From: Micromonospora maritima
GTDB taxonomy: Bacteria; Actinomycetota; Actinomycetes; Mycobacteriales; Micromonosporaceae
DNA: 35,839 nucleotides
Direction of reading: 5' to 3'
Assembly (NCBI RefSeq): GCF_902825405.1
Contig: NZ_CADEAU010000010.1
Span: forward strand, 1 to 35,839
Made by a program: the position numbers and the translations under genes. Positions 15,184-22,395 of this stretch are shown here, piece by piece. The notes under the pieces were generated by a model. That model ran no database searches, had not been told where the DNA came from, and saw only the letters and a program-made list of their open reading frames with translations. Position 1 is the first letter of the stretch; each line of letters starts with the position of its first letter.

Positions 15184-16047
15184 ATGTTCGACGACTTCAC
15201 CGACGAGCGGATCGACGTCGGGGAGGTGGAGCTGCGGGTGCGCCACGCGGGTCAGGGCCCGCCCGTCCTCCTCGTCCACGGCCATCCCCGTACCGGGGCG
15301 ACCTGGCACCGGGTCGCCCCGCGGCTGGTGGCGCGGGGGTTCACCGTGGTCTGCCCGGACATGCGGGGCTACGGGCGGTCCGGGAAGGCGGACCTGCGCC
15401 CGGACCACTCCCAGCAGTCCAAGCGGACGGTCGCGGCGGACCTGCGGCGGCTGATGGACCTCCTCGGCCATCCGAGGTTCGCGGCGGTCGGGCACGATCG
15501 CGGCGCCTACGTGGCGCTGCGCCTGGCGCTGGACCACCCGGAGGCGGTCGACCGCCTGGTGGTCCTCGACGGCGTGCCGATCAGCGAGGCGCTGGCGCGG
15601 TGCGACGCGACGTTCGCGCGCGAGTGGTTCCACTGGTTCTTCTTCGCCCAGCCGGACGTCCCGGAGCGGGTCATCACCGCCGACCCGGACGCCTGGTACG
15701 CGGCCAAGGCCCGGCCCGAGAGCATGGGCGCGGAGAACCACCGGGAGTTCCTGGAGGCCGTCCGCGACCCGGCGACGGTCCGGGCGATGCTGGAGGACTA
15801 CCGCGCCGGGCTGGGGGTGGACCGGGAGCACGAGGAGGCCGACCGGCGGGCCGGGCGCACCGTCCGCTGCCCGACGCTGTTCCTGTGGTCGACCCGCGAC
15901 GACATGGAACGTCTCTACGGCGATCCACTGGCGCTCTGGCGGCCCTGGGCCGACGACCTGCGCGGCCACCCGATCGAGTCCGGACACCACGTCGCCGAGG
16001 AGAACCCGGACGACCTGACCGAGGCGGTGCACCGCTTTCTCGCCTGA
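15184..16047 (+). CDS. Alpha/beta hydrolase, fluoroacetate dehalogenase-like
   Basis: A 287-residue alpha/beta hydrolase closely resembling haloacetate/fluoroacetate dehalogenases. The oxyanion-loop motif is HGHPRTGATWH (32-42), the nucleophile Asp105 is in GHDRGAYV, the acid Asp129 is in VVLDGVP, and the base His268 is in IESGH. The halide-site His150-Trp151 pair (WFHWFFFAQP) and Tyr206 (EDYRAG) are kept. In known fluoroacetate dehalogenases two arginines hold the carboxylate in D-R-x-x-R; here Arg106 is present but the second position is Tyr109. Use of an Asp nucleophile favours a dehalogenase (or epoxide hydrolase) over an esterase, but the changed site suggests a different substrate. No clear ribosome-binding site is seen. 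Confidence 0.85.
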   Translation: MFDDFTDERIDVGEVELRVRHAGQGPPVLLVHGHPRTGATWHRVAPRLVARGFTVVCPDMRGYGRSGKADLRPDHSQQSKRTVAADLRRLMDLLGHPRFAAVGHDRGAYVALRLALDHPEAVDRLVVLDGVPISEALARCDATFAREWFHWFFFAQPDVPERVITADPDAWYAAKARPESMGAENHREFLEAVRDPATVRAMLEDYRAGLGVDREHEEADRRAGRTVRCPTLFLWSTRDDMERLYGDPLALWRPWADDLRGHPIESGHHVAEENPDDLTEAVHRFLA

Positions 16048-16066
16048 TTCCGTCGGAGGTGGCGGT

Positions 16067-16072
16067 TACCCT
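16067..16072 (+). promoter_or_regulatory. -10 element TACCCT of a leaderless transcript
   Basis: TACCCT, then GCCGTC, then ATG at 16079. Although only 31 bases follow the upstream stop, this suggests the YdeI-like gene has its own promoter. Confidence 0.55.
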
Positions 16073-16078
16073 GCCGTC

Positions 16079-16684
16079 ATGGCGGGCGCGGAGCTTGACG
16101 AGTTGGTGGTGCCGGACGCGGAGGCGCTGCGCGCGTGGTTGGCGGACCACCACACCACGTCCCCCGGTGTCTGGCTGGCCCTGACCCGCAAGGGCGGCAC
16201 CGTCACGACCCTGACCTGGCAACAGGCGGTCGACGAGGCGCTGTGCTTCGGCTGGATCGACGGTCAGGCCCGCAAGCGGGACGACGAGACGTCCTGGATC
16301 CGCTTCACCCCGCGCCGGGCCCGCAGCGCCTGGTCGCAGCGCAACGTCGCGCACGTGGCCCGCCTGGAGGCCGAGGGCCGGATGACGCCCGCGGGCCGGG
16401 CCGCGGTGGAGGCCGCGAAGGCGGACGGTCGGTGGGACGCCGCCTACGCCCCGCCGTCGGAGACCGAGGTGCCGGCCGACCTGCTGGCCGCGATCGCCGA
16501 GGTCCCCGCCGCCCAGGCCATGTTCGACGTGCTCACCAAGACCAACCGGTTCTCGATCGTGCACCGCCTCAACGCGGTCAAGCGGGCGGAGACCCGCGCG
16601 CGCAAGATCGCCGAGTTCGTGGCCATGCTGGCGCGCCACGAGACGCCTCATCCGCAGAAGGCCAGGCCTCCGGTCACGCCCTGA
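16079..16684 (+). CDS. YdeI/OmpD-associated family protein
   Basis: A 201-residue protein of the YdeI family (bacteriocin-protection, DUF1905-related). The hallmark segment TWQQAVDEALCFGWIDGQARKRDDETSW (starting near residue 46) is followed by FTPRRARSAWSQRN, both typical. The C-terminal helix KTNRFSIVHRLNAVKRAETRARKI is also conserved. E. coli YdeI is linked to resistance to cationic peptides, but the biochemical role is not known and the transfer of that role is not justified here. It is probably transcribed leaderlessly. Its last 11 bases overlap the end of the convergent methyltransferase. Confidence 0.88.
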   Translation: MAGAELDELVVPDAEALRAWLADHHTTSPGVWLALTRKGGTVTTLTWQQAVDEALCFGWIDGQARKRDDETSWIRFTPRRARSAWSQRNVAHVARLEAEGRMTPAGRAAVEAAKADGRWDAAYAPPSETEVPADLLAAIAEVPAAQAMFDVLTKTNRFSIVHRLNAVKRAETRARKIAEFVAMLARHETPHPQKARPPVTP

Positions 16685-16687
16685 CCG
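16671..16687. terminator. Palindrome containing both stops of overlapping convergent genes
   Basis: CGGTCA and TGACCG pair perfectly around the loop CGCCC. The left arm carries the stop of the minus-strand methyltransferase and the right arm the stop of the plus-strand YdeI-like gene, so the two coding regions overlap inside the hairpin. Confidence 0.45.
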
Positions 16688-17279
16688 CCGCCACGGCCGC
16701 GTGCGGGCGGTGCACGCCGTCGCCGGGCCGGTGCAGGCGCGCCACCTCGGCGAAGCCGGCCCGGGCGAGCCGGTCGGCGAACGCGTCCACCGGCCAGCGG
16801 TAGGCGGTGACGACCTTGTGGTCGAACGCGGCCACCTCGTCGCCGACGAAGATGCCGAACACCAGCGTCGCGCCCGGGGCCGTGACCCGGCGGAACTCGG
16901 CGAGCACGTCGTCGAGGTCGTCCGGTGGCAGGTGGATGACCGAGCCCCAGGACAGGATGCCGGCGAGGCGGTGGTCGGCGAACGGCAGATCCGCCATCGA
17001 GCCGCGCAGGTAGCTGCCGTCCGGGTAGGCGGCCCGGGCGTGGGCGATGAACTCGCCGACGACGTCGAGGCCGGTGGCGTCGGCCCCGGCCGAGCGGAGG
17101 TGGTCGGTGAGGTGACCGGGCCCGCAACCCGCGTCGAGCACCGGACCGGGCCGCCCGGCCAGGTGCGCACGGATGAAGGCGAGGTCGTCGGCGTGCACCT
17201 GCCCGCTGGTGCCGAACAGTTCGATGTAGAGGTCCGCGACGGACGCGTACGCCCGGCGGACCTGATCCGTGGTCGTCAC
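16674..17279 (-). CDS. Class I SAM-dependent methyltransferase
   Basis: A 201-residue methyltransferase. Motif I VLDAGCGPGH is at residues 47-56, the strand-2 acidic residue is Asp72 (GLDVV), LSWGSVIHLPPDDL is motif IV, and FRRVTAPGATLVFGIF follows. The start MTTTDQVRRAYASVADLYIELFG and overall length resemble the protein at 3151-3789, making the two likely paralogues. The GTG start is supported by TATCGT six bases upstream. It overlaps the convergent YdeI-like gene by 11 bases. The substrate is unknown; the small size and N-terminal helix suggest a small molecule. Confidence 0.88.
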   Translation of the reverse strand: MTTTDQVRRAYASVADLYIELFGTSGQVHADDLAFIRAHLAGRPGPVLDAGCGPGHLTDHLRSAGADATGLDVVGEFIAHARAAYPDGSYLRGSMADLPFADHRLAGILSWGSVIHLPPDDLDDVLAEFRRVTAPGATLVFGIFVGDEVAAFDHKVVTAYRWPVDAFADRLARAGFAEVARLHRPGDGVHRPHAAVAAVRA

Positions 17280-17285
17280 CAGGCG

Positions 17286-17291
17286 ACGATA
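17286..17291 (-). promoter_or_regulatory. -10 element TATCGT of a leaderless transcript
   Basis: Minus-strand TATCGT, then CGCCTG, then GTG at 17279. Confidence 0.55.
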
Positions 17292-17301
17292 GAGGGTCGG
17301 C

Positions 17302-17403
17302 GCCGAAGCTGACCGGCAGCCCGAAGATCAGGACGACGACGCCGAGCATCTGCACGAGCGTCGCGCCGCGGAACAGGGCGTCGTCGTTGTCGTACGCGGA
17401 TCC
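17302..17403 (-). pseudogene. Remnant of an LtrA-like membrane protein gene
   Basis: This 102-base stretch between two genes translates on the minus strand to about 34 residues, GSAYDNDDALFRGATLVQML continuing with GVVVLIFGLPVSFG. It has the form of an LtrA internal segment, a charged Asn/Asp loop followed by a membrane helix, and corresponds to VRSDEGVMPVIGLGMMVPVF in the intact LtrA at 12243. It has no start, no upstream half (the frame meets the acetyltransferase stop region) and no continuation past the helix. It is best read as a decayed fragment. The family assignment rests on pattern only; it could be from another polytopic protein. Confidence 0.45.
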
Positions 17404-18035
17404 TATGAGGCGACCGGTGGGGGCGCGGCCGGAACGTGCTCCCACATCTCGCGGGTCATCTCGTACTCGACCTCACCCTGGTCCGCGCCGGGCACCGGCT
17501 CGTCGAAGGTCGGGAAGTAGGTGCGCACGTACCGCATGCCGACCGCCTCCATCACCCCACGGGAGCCGGCGTTCACGGTCATCGTCTGGGCGATCACGCG
17601 GCGCTGCCCGACGGTGTCGAAGGCGTGCCGCAGCAGGACCCGGGACGCCTCGCTGGCCAGGCCCCGGCGCCAGTAGCGGCGCGCGAGCCGGTAGCCCAGC
17701 TCCGCGACGGTGGGGTCGTCGGGCTGGTCGGGGCCGTTGGCCGGCGGCAGCATCATGAGCCCGACGAACTCGCCCTCGTCCTCCGCCGCCGGGGCCGTCG
17801 AGCCGCGCGCGCCGCCGTCGGACCCGAAGGCCATCCAGAAGCCCAGGCCGTCGACCCTGGTGGCCAGTCCCCGTCGTCGCGCGTGGGAGGTGACCACCTC
17901 GTCCCTGGTGCGGGGCCGGGAGTAGAGGTAGCGGAGCACCTCGGCGTCGGAGTCGAGCTGGACCTCCAGCTCCAGGTGCCGGTCGGCGAGGGGAACCAGC
18001 AGCAGGCGGTCGGTACGCAAGATCGGCTGAGGCAT
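17403..18035 (-). CDS. GNAT-family N-acetyltransferase (RimJ/RimL type)
   Basis: A 210-residue acetyltransferase that would transfer acetyl from acetyl-CoA to an amine. It begins LRTDRLLLVPLADRHLEL, the standard strand 1 of Acetyltransf_3 proteins. The acetyl-CoA-binding motif A is ELGYRLARRYWRRGLASEAS (Q/R-x-x-G-x-A as R-R-G-L-A). VGQRRVIAQTMTVNAGSRGVMEAVGM is motif B, with the usual N-x-x-S-x-x-V-x-E/x-x-G-M arrangement. An unusually long acidic insert (SDGGARGSTAPAAEDEGEF) separates strands 3 and 4. The ATG is preceded by GAGGGTGG. The substrate is unknown. Confidence 0.87.
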   Translation of the reverse strand: MPQPILRTDRLLLVPLADRHLELEVQLDSDAEVLRYLYSRPRTRDEVVTSHARRRGLATRVDGLGFWMAFGSDGGARGSTAPAAEDEGEFVGLMMLPPANGPDQPDDPTVAELGYRLARRYWRRGLASEASRVLLRHAFDTVGQRRVIAQTMTVNAGSRGVMEAVGMRYVRTYFPTFDEPVPGADQGEVEYEMTREMWEHVPAAPPPVAS

Positions 18036-18116
18036 GCGGCCACCCTCGCACGAGCGCCCGGACACCGCGATCGGATTCTTCCGCGAACGGGTCGGCGACG
18101 CGTGGCGTCGGTGGGC

Positions 18117-18122
18117 CATGCT
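18117..18122 (+). promoter_or_regulatory. Possible -10 element CATGCT
   Basis: CATGCT lies 36 bases before the ATG at 18159, which has GGGAGTGG as ribosome-binding site. The arrangement supports that ATG over the in-frame ATG at 18126, which would lie almost on the transcription start. Confidence 0.3.
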
Positions 18123-18158
18123 GAGATGACGCGGACAACGGACGGTTGGGAGTGGACC

Positions 18159-18425
18159 ATGACGGCGTCCTGGCTCTGGGTCGTCCTGTGCGGCGTACCG
18201 CTGCTCGTCGTTGCCGTGTCGGCGGTCGTCGTGGTCCGACGCCGCCGCGCGGCCCGCGCCTCGACGGACGACCCGGTGCTGCGGGACGCCCGGCGGGCCA
18301 TGGCCGAGATGCAGCGCCGACGCCGGCGCTCCGGCAAGGGCACCATCCGAGGTCAGGGCGGTGGCGGAGACACGACGACGATGCACCAGACCGCCTACGG
18401 CTCGGACACCTCCGCCGGCGCCTGA
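18159..18425 (+). CDS. Small single-pass membrane protein
   Basis: An 88-residue protein: short N-terminus MTASW, one strong membrane helix at about 4-26 (LWVVLCGVPLLVVAVSAVVV), a stop-transfer basic cluster RRRRAARA, a charged helix (DDPVLRDARRAMAEMQRRRRR) and a Gly/Thr-rich tail. The topology should be N-out, C-in with most of the protein in the cytoplasm. I do not recognise a family. The start is decided by GGGAGTGG upstream; ATG 18126 would add 11 residues. It converges on the next small gene with three bases between stops. Confidence 0.65.
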   Translation: MTASWLWVVLCGVPLLVVAVSAVVVVRRRRAARASTDDPVLRDARRAMAEMQRRRRRSGKGTIRGQGGGGDTTTMHQTAYGSDTSAGA

Positions 18426-18428
18426 ACC

Positions 18429-18602
18429 TCACACGACCTTGTGGATGCGTACCCTCGGCCGCTCGTCGCGCAGGTGGCCGAGCTTGTGCTGGCGGACCTG
18501 CTCGTCCCACACCGCCTGGTCGTAGTCCGGCCCCGGCGCGACCCACCGGTGCGACCCGTCGCTGTAGTGGAACTTCTCGTCCCCGGCCCGCAGCACGCTC
18601 AC
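18429..18602 (-). CDS. Short hypothetical protein, 57 residues
   Basis: A short minus-strand frame from GTG 18602 reading MSVLRAGDEKFHYSDGSHRW onward and ending RVRIHKVV. Nearly every codon ends in G or C, and the composition is that of a real soluble protein (balanced charges, aromatic residues spread through it). The GTG overlaps the TGA of an upstream minus-strand frame (GTGA), which ends ...RRFLGWLR and has no good start, so the true gene may be longer or frameshifted. GTG 18596 is an alternative start. No family is recognised. Confidence 0.5.
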   Translation of the reverse strand: MSVLRAGDEKFHYSDGSHRWVAPGPDYDQAVWDEQVRQHKLGHLRDERPRVRIHKVV

Positions 18603-18794
18603 CGCAGCCAGCCCAGGAACCGCCTGTGCAACGCTCCGGCGGGCGCCCAGCTCAGATCGACCGTCGCCCGGCGCGCCGGTCGTCCCGGTGGCCTGGTCGG
18701 CACCGACGCCGTCAGGGCTGCCGTGGCCGAGCTGTCCGGCCAGGAGTACGTGCCGCGGTACGCCCGGCCGTGACGTCCCGCACCGCCGGTCCGG
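18603..18794. other. 192-base gap with ambiguous coding signal
   Basis: Between a 57-residue gene and a GNAT gene. A plus-strand frame ending at 18773 (C-terminus AVAELSGQEYVPRYARP) and a minus-strand frame ending at 18599 (LSWAPAGALHRRFLGWLR) are both open with high G/C third positions, but neither has a credible start. Either could be a gene fragment. I see no hairpin or RNA gene. Confidence 0.3.
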
Positions 18795-19334
18795 TTACGG
18801 CGTCCAGTCGCGCCGCAGCAGGCCGTAGACCACCATGTCGGCGAAGCCGTCGCCGTCGTACTCGCGCTCCCGCTGGGTGCCCTCGTGGACGAACCCGCAC
18901 TTCTCCGCGGTCCGCCGCATGGCGGTGTTGCTGGCCAGCGTCTCCAGCTCCAGGCGGCGCAGGTTGCGGTTGCGGAAGCCGTACCGGCAGAGCAGCCGGA
19001 TCACGTCGGTCCCGTAACCCTGGCCGCGCGCCTCCGGCAGCAGCGTGATGCCGAGGTGGGCGTACCTGTTGAAGACGTTCATACCCCACAGCGTGCTGCT
19101 GCCGAGGAACGTGCCGTCCGCCACGGTCTCGACGAGCAGCGACACCGGACTGTCTTCATCGGCCGGCTCGCTGGCCCGCTTCTCCAGCCGGGCCCGGACC
19201 TGACCGACGTGGTGCGGCACGAACGGGTCGCCGTCGGTGATCAGGTGCAGCTCGGGATCGCTGTGCAGACGGAACAGGTCCGGCGCGTCGTCGGGCGTGG
19301 GCGGGCGAAGTCGGACCCGGTCGGTGGCGAACAT
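18795..19334 (-). CDS. GNAT-family N-acetyltransferase (RimJ/RimL type)
   Basis: A 179-residue Acetyltransf_3 protein. It opens with TDRVRLRPPTPDDAPDLFRL. Motif A is GITLLPEARGQGYGTDVIRL, with the CoA pyrophosphate loop RGQGYG at 103-108. NLRRLELETLASNTAMRRTAEKCGF (124-148) is motif B, with the Asn and the K-x-G-F ending. The C-terminus (REREYDGDGFADMVVYGLL) is typical of this group, which acetylates protein N-termini, antibiotics or metabolites; the substrate here is unknown. The ATG start follows TAGCGT by six bases, so the transcript is probably leaderless. Confidence 0.9.
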   Translation of the reverse strand: MFATDRVRLRPPTPDDAPDLFRLHSDPELHLITDGDPFVPHHVGQVRARLEKRASEPADEDSPVSLLVETVADGTFLGSSTLWGMNVFNRYAHLGITLLPEARGQGYGTDVIRLLCRYGFRNRNLRRLELETLASNTAMRRTAEKCGFVHEGTQREREYDGDGFADMVVYGLLRRDWTP

Positions 19335-19340
19335 GCCGCG

Positions 19341-19346
19341 ACGCTA
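19341..19346 (-). promoter_or_regulatory. -10 element TAGCGT of a leaderless transcript
   Basis: Minus-strand TAGCGT, then CGCGGC, then ATG at 19334. Confidence 0.55.
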
Positions 19347-19419
19347 ACAGCCGGGGTACGGCGCCACGACCGGGTTTGTCGCCGGTCGCGTCGTCCACCG
19401 GTGCCGCACGCCGGTCTGG

Positions 19420-19425
19420 AATGCT
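19420..19425 (+). promoter_or_regulatory. -10-like AATGCT of a leaderless transcript
   Basis: AATGCT, then TCGCCC, then ATG at 19432. It fits NANNNT with the six-base spacing; a weaker match. Confidence 0.4.
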
Positions 19426-19431
19426 TCGCCC

Positions 19432-19929
19432 ATGCCGTCGTTTCCGCCCACCTTCGCCGCCGAGGTCGTCGCGCAGCCCGCCCGGGCCCAGTTCGAGGCG
19501 TTCCTCGACGAACACCGCGACGCACTCGACCGCTGCCTGGACGGGCTGACCGAGGAACAGGCGCGCCGGTCGTTGGTGGCCTCCCGGACCACGCTGCTGG
19601 GTCTGGTGAAGCACGTGACCTTCGTGGAGAAGGTCTGGTTCGACGAGGCCGTCACGGGTCGGTCGCGGGCCGAGATCGGCATCCCCGAACGGTCGGAGGA
19701 CTCGTTCCTGCTCGACGACCGCGACACGATCGCCGGCGTCCGGCAGGCACACCGCGCGGCCTGCACGGCGTCCCGCCGGGCCACCGCGTCGCTGGGCCTC
19801 GACGACGTCCTCACCGGGCACCGGCGGGGACCGCTCCCGCTGCGCTGGGTCTACCTGCACGTGCTGCGGGAGCTGGCCCAGCACTGTGGGCACGCCGACA
19901 TTCTCCGGGAGCAGATCGACGCCGGCTGA
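19432..19929 (+). CDS. DinB-family (DUF664) protein
   Basis: A 165-residue four-helix-bundle protein. The DinB metal-binding histidines are visible: His61 in GLVKHVTFVEKVWF, and the C-terminal pair in RELAQHCGHADILREQ (His151 and His154). These residues bind a divalent metal in structurally known DinB/YfiT proteins. The fold is shared with mycothiol-, bacillithiol- and glutathione-dependent enzymes, so a thiol-transferase role is possible in a mycothiol-making actinobacterium, but nothing specific is visible. The DUF664 form with the H-x-x-H ending is very common in actinobacteria. Single gene, probably leaderless. Confidence 0.87.
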   Translation: MPSFPPTFAAEVVAQPARAQFEAFLDEHRDALDRCLDGLTEEQARRSLVASRTTLLGLVKHVTFVEKVWFDEAVTGRSRAEIGIPERSEDSFLLDDRDTIAGVRQAHRAACTASRRATASLGLDDVLTGHRRGPLPLRWVYLHVLRELAQHCGHADILREQIDAG

Positions 19930-19963
19930 CGCGCGAGGGCACCTGCGACAGCCGCGCGGCGGG

Positions 19964-19969
19964 TACCTT
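19964..19969 (+). promoter_or_regulatory. Possible -10 element TACCTT with leadered start
   Basis: TACCTT lies 29 bases before the ATG at 19999, with the strong ribosome-binding site GAGGAGGAGAG between them. It is a candidate promoter for the hydrolase-pentapeptide pair. No clear -35. Confidence 0.4.
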
Positions 19970-19998
19970 GCGCAGTGGGCCGGACGAGGAGGAGAGCG

Positions 19999-21189
19999 AT
20001 GACCGGTGGTGGCCTCTCGCCGAAGCGGCTGGTGCGGCTGCGCGACCTGCTCGACCGGCACGTCGACACGGGCTTCGTTCCGGGAGTCGTGACCGTGGTC
20101 GCCCGCCACGGCCACGTGCACGTCGAGGCGGTGGGCCGGCTCGCGTTCGAGGGCCCGGGGTCGGGCACGCCGATGGCGGTCGACACGATATGCCGCCTGG
20201 GTTCGATGACGAAGCCGATCGTCTCCGCGTGCGTGATGACGCTGGTCGAGGACGGCACCTTGCGCCTCGACGACCCGGTCGACGAACTCCTGCCCGAGCT
20301 GGCGGGCATGACCGTGCTGGTCGACCCGCACGGGCCGCTGGACGCCACCGTCGCGGCGCGGCGCCCGATCACGCTGCGGGACCTGCTGGTCGGCACCCTC
20401 GGCACCGGCATGGTCCCCGCCGAGCCGGGCACCGTCCCGATCGCCGACGCCCTGGACGCGCTCGACTACTCGTCACCCGACGGGTGGATCCGTCAGCTCG
20501 GCGCGCTTCCGCTGGTCCACCAGCCCGGCGAGCGCTGGATGTACGACGTCGCCGCCAATGTCACAGGCGTGCTCGTCGCCCGGGCCACCGGCATGTCCTT
20601 CGGCGACGCCGTACGCGAGCGCGTCTGCGACCCGCTCGGCATGAAGGACACCGCGTTCAGCGTGGGTGCCGGGAACACCGAACGGCTGGCCACGGCGTAC
20701 GAGAGGGACGACGCCCCCACCGGCGGGCCGGTCGTGGAGGACGGCCCCGACGGGCGCTTCAGCCGGCCCCGGGCGTTCGAGTCCGGCGGCGGCGGGCTGG
20801 TCTCCACCGCCGACGACGTCCTCGCCTTCGCCTCGGCACTGCTCGCCGGGGGCGCCCAGCACGGCGGGCGGGTGCTGTCCCGGCCGGCGGTCACGCTGAT
20901 GACGAGCGACCACCTGACCTCGGCCCAGAAGGCGACGTCCGGCTTCTGGCCCGGATACTTCGACGACATCGGCTGGGGTTTCGGGATGTCGGTCCGCACC
21001 CGCCGCACGCAGCTCGGGCCCTCGGTCGGCAGCTACGGGTGGCCCGGTTTCTACGGCACCGCCTGGTACAACGACCCCGCCGAGGACATGACGACGATCG
21101 TCATGATGCAGCGTGCGCACGCCGGCGACCAGACGCTGCCGATGTGGCACGACCTCTGGACCGCCGTCTACCAGTCGATCGACGACTGA
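19999..21189 (+). CDS. Serine hydrolase of the beta-lactamase/class C family
   Basis: A 396-residue beta-lactamase-fold protein. The active-site S-x-x-K tetrad is SMTK at residues 69-72 (RLGSMTKP). The second-motif tyrosine lies in WMYDVAANVTGVL. Such proteins include esterases, D-amino-peptidases and beta-lactamase relatives; most chromosomal actinobacterial members act as esterases. There is no signal peptide or lipobox, so it is probably cytoplasmic, which argues against a secreted lactamase or penicillin-binding role. A very strong ribosome-binding site (GAGGAGGAGAG) precedes the ATG. The next gene starts three bases after its stop, so both are probably one transcript. Confidence 0.88.
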   Translation: MTGGGLSPKRLVRLRDLLDRHVDTGFVPGVVTVVARHGHVHVEAVGRLAFEGPGSGTPMAVDTICRLGSMTKPIVSACVMTLVEDGTLRLDDPVDELLPELAGMTVLVDPHGPLDATVAARRPITLRDLLVGTLGTGMVPAEPGTVPIADALDALDYSSPDGWIRQLGALPLVHQPGERWMYDVAANVTGVLVARATGMSFGDAVRERVCDPLGMKDTAFSVGAGNTERLATAYERDDAPTGGPVVEDGPDGRFSRPRAFESGGGGLVSTADDVLAFASALLAGGAQHGGRVLSRPAVTLMTSDHLTSAQKATSGFWPGYFDDIGWGFGMSVRTRRTQLGPSVGSYGWPGFYGTAWYNDPAEDMTTIVMMQRAHAGDQTLPMWHDLWTAVYQSIDD

Positions 21190-21192
21190 CCC

Positions 21193-22365
21193 GTGACCGG
21201 GCAACCGCACGCGCCGGGCCAGGGCGGGCGACGCCGAGGCGGTCTTCCGGTCAGGCGGCGCGCGGTGGCAGCCGTCGTGGGCGGGGTGATCGGACTGGCC
21301 GCTCTCGGCGCGGCGTTCGTGGTGCTGCCGGGATTGGTCGTCGGGCACGACCTGGCCGGGGCGAGCGTCCCGGTCCAGGACCGGCTGACCGCGGTGGGTG
21401 AGGTCCGCAAGACGATGCTCCAGGCGCTCGCCGGCGTCGTGCTGTTCTTCGGCGCCTACGCCACCTGGCGGCAGCTCCGGGTCAGTCAGGACAGCCTGCG
21501 CGCCACCCAGGAGAGCAACCTGACCGACCGCTTCAGTCGAGCGGTCGACCAGCTCGGCAGCGACAAGCTGGACGTACGCATCGGTGGGCTGCACGCGCTG
21601 TGGCGGATCGCGGAACACTCCGCCCGCGACCGGGAGGCGGTCATCTCGATCCAGGCCGCCTTCCTGCGCACCCACCTGCCGTGGCCGCCGCCCGGTGCGG
21701 GAGCGCCCGCGGCGGACGCCGACATCAACGACGTCGCGCCGCTGGAGACGCGCGTCGCCGACGCCCAGGTCGCGCTGACCGGGCTGGGCGTGCTGTGCCA
21801 GCACCACCGGGAACAGCGCTGGGTCAACCTCAGCGACACGGATCTCCGCCGGGCGGACGGCGACGGGCTCTGGCTGCCGGAAGTCAACCTCGACCGGGCC
21901 TGCATGGAGGCGGCGGGCCTCTTCCACGCCAACCTCACCCAGTCGTCCCTGGTGTCGACGAACCTGCGACACGCCGACCTCAAGACCGCCGTCCTACGCC
22001 GCGCCCGGTGCGTCGGAGCCGACCTGCGCGGGGCCCGGCTGGTGGAGACCGACCTGCGCGACGCCGATCTTCGCGAGGCGGACCTCCGCGAGGCGAACCT
22101 GCGCAAGACCAGGGCCGACGGCGCGGTCTTCCACCGCGCCGACCTGCGTCTGGCCGACCTGCGCGGGGCCGACCTCGGCACCGCCACCCTCACCGAGGCG
22201 CGGTTGGACGGCGCGCTCGCCAGCGACCTCACCCGATGGCCGGCCGACTTCGATGCCCTCGGCGCCGGCGTCGTCGTCACCGACGACCCCGGTCCCGAGC
22301 CGCCGCCCCTGCTCCAACCGCCCGGGATCACGACGAAGGCCCCGAAGCTCCGATCGATCCCGTGA
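21193..22365 (+). CDS. Membrane-anchored pentapeptide repeat protein
   Basis: A 390-residue protein starting at GTG three bases after the hydrolase stop. A basic N-terminus is followed by two membrane helices (about 23-46 and 75-92). A conserved linker, SNLTDRFSRAVDQLGSDKLD to GGLHALWRIAEHS (108-143), is a known signature of actinobacterial membrane pentapeptide proteins. Residues about 212-345 are A(D/N)Lxx pentapeptides (ADLREADLREANLRK), which fold into a right-handed quadrilateral beta-helix. The C-terminal tail is proline-rich. Some soluble pentapeptide proteins protect gyrase, but this membrane-linked type has no established role. The first repeats are irregular. The solenoid should lie in the cytoplasm. 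Confidence 0.88.
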   Translation: MTGQPHAPGQGGRRRGGLPVRRRAVAAVVGGVIGLAALGAAFVVLPGLVVGHDLAGASVPVQDRLTAVGEVRKTMLQALAGVVLFFGAYATWRQLRVSQDSLRATQESNLTDRFSRAVDQLGSDKLDVRIGGLHALWRIAEHSARDREAVISIQAAFLRTHLPWPPPGAGAPAADADINDVAPLETRVADAQVALTGLGVLCQHHREQRWVNLSDTDLRRADGDGLWLPEVNLDRACMEAAGLFHANLTQSSLVSTNLRHADLKTAVLRRARCVGADLRGARLVETDLRDADLREADLREANLRKTRADGAVFHRADLRLADLRGADLGTATLTEARLDGALASDLTRWPADFDALGAGVVVTDDPGPEPPPLLQPPGITTKAPKLRSIP

Positions 22366-22366
22366 C

Positions 22367-22395
22367 CGGGCTGGGAAACTCACACCGCCCGGCCG
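22367..22395. terminator. Possible stem-loop between convergent genes
   Basis: CCGGGC and GCCCGG form a perfect 6-bp stem with a long loop of about 15 bases, between the pentapeptide gene and the DUF402 gene. It covers the DUF402 stop codon. Confidence 0.3.

Noticed and set aside
18603-18773. Plus-strand coding region ending AVAELSGQEYVPRYARP.
   Set aside because: Open and GC3-rich but with no believable start, overlapping a better-supported minus-strand gene; recorded only as ambiguous.
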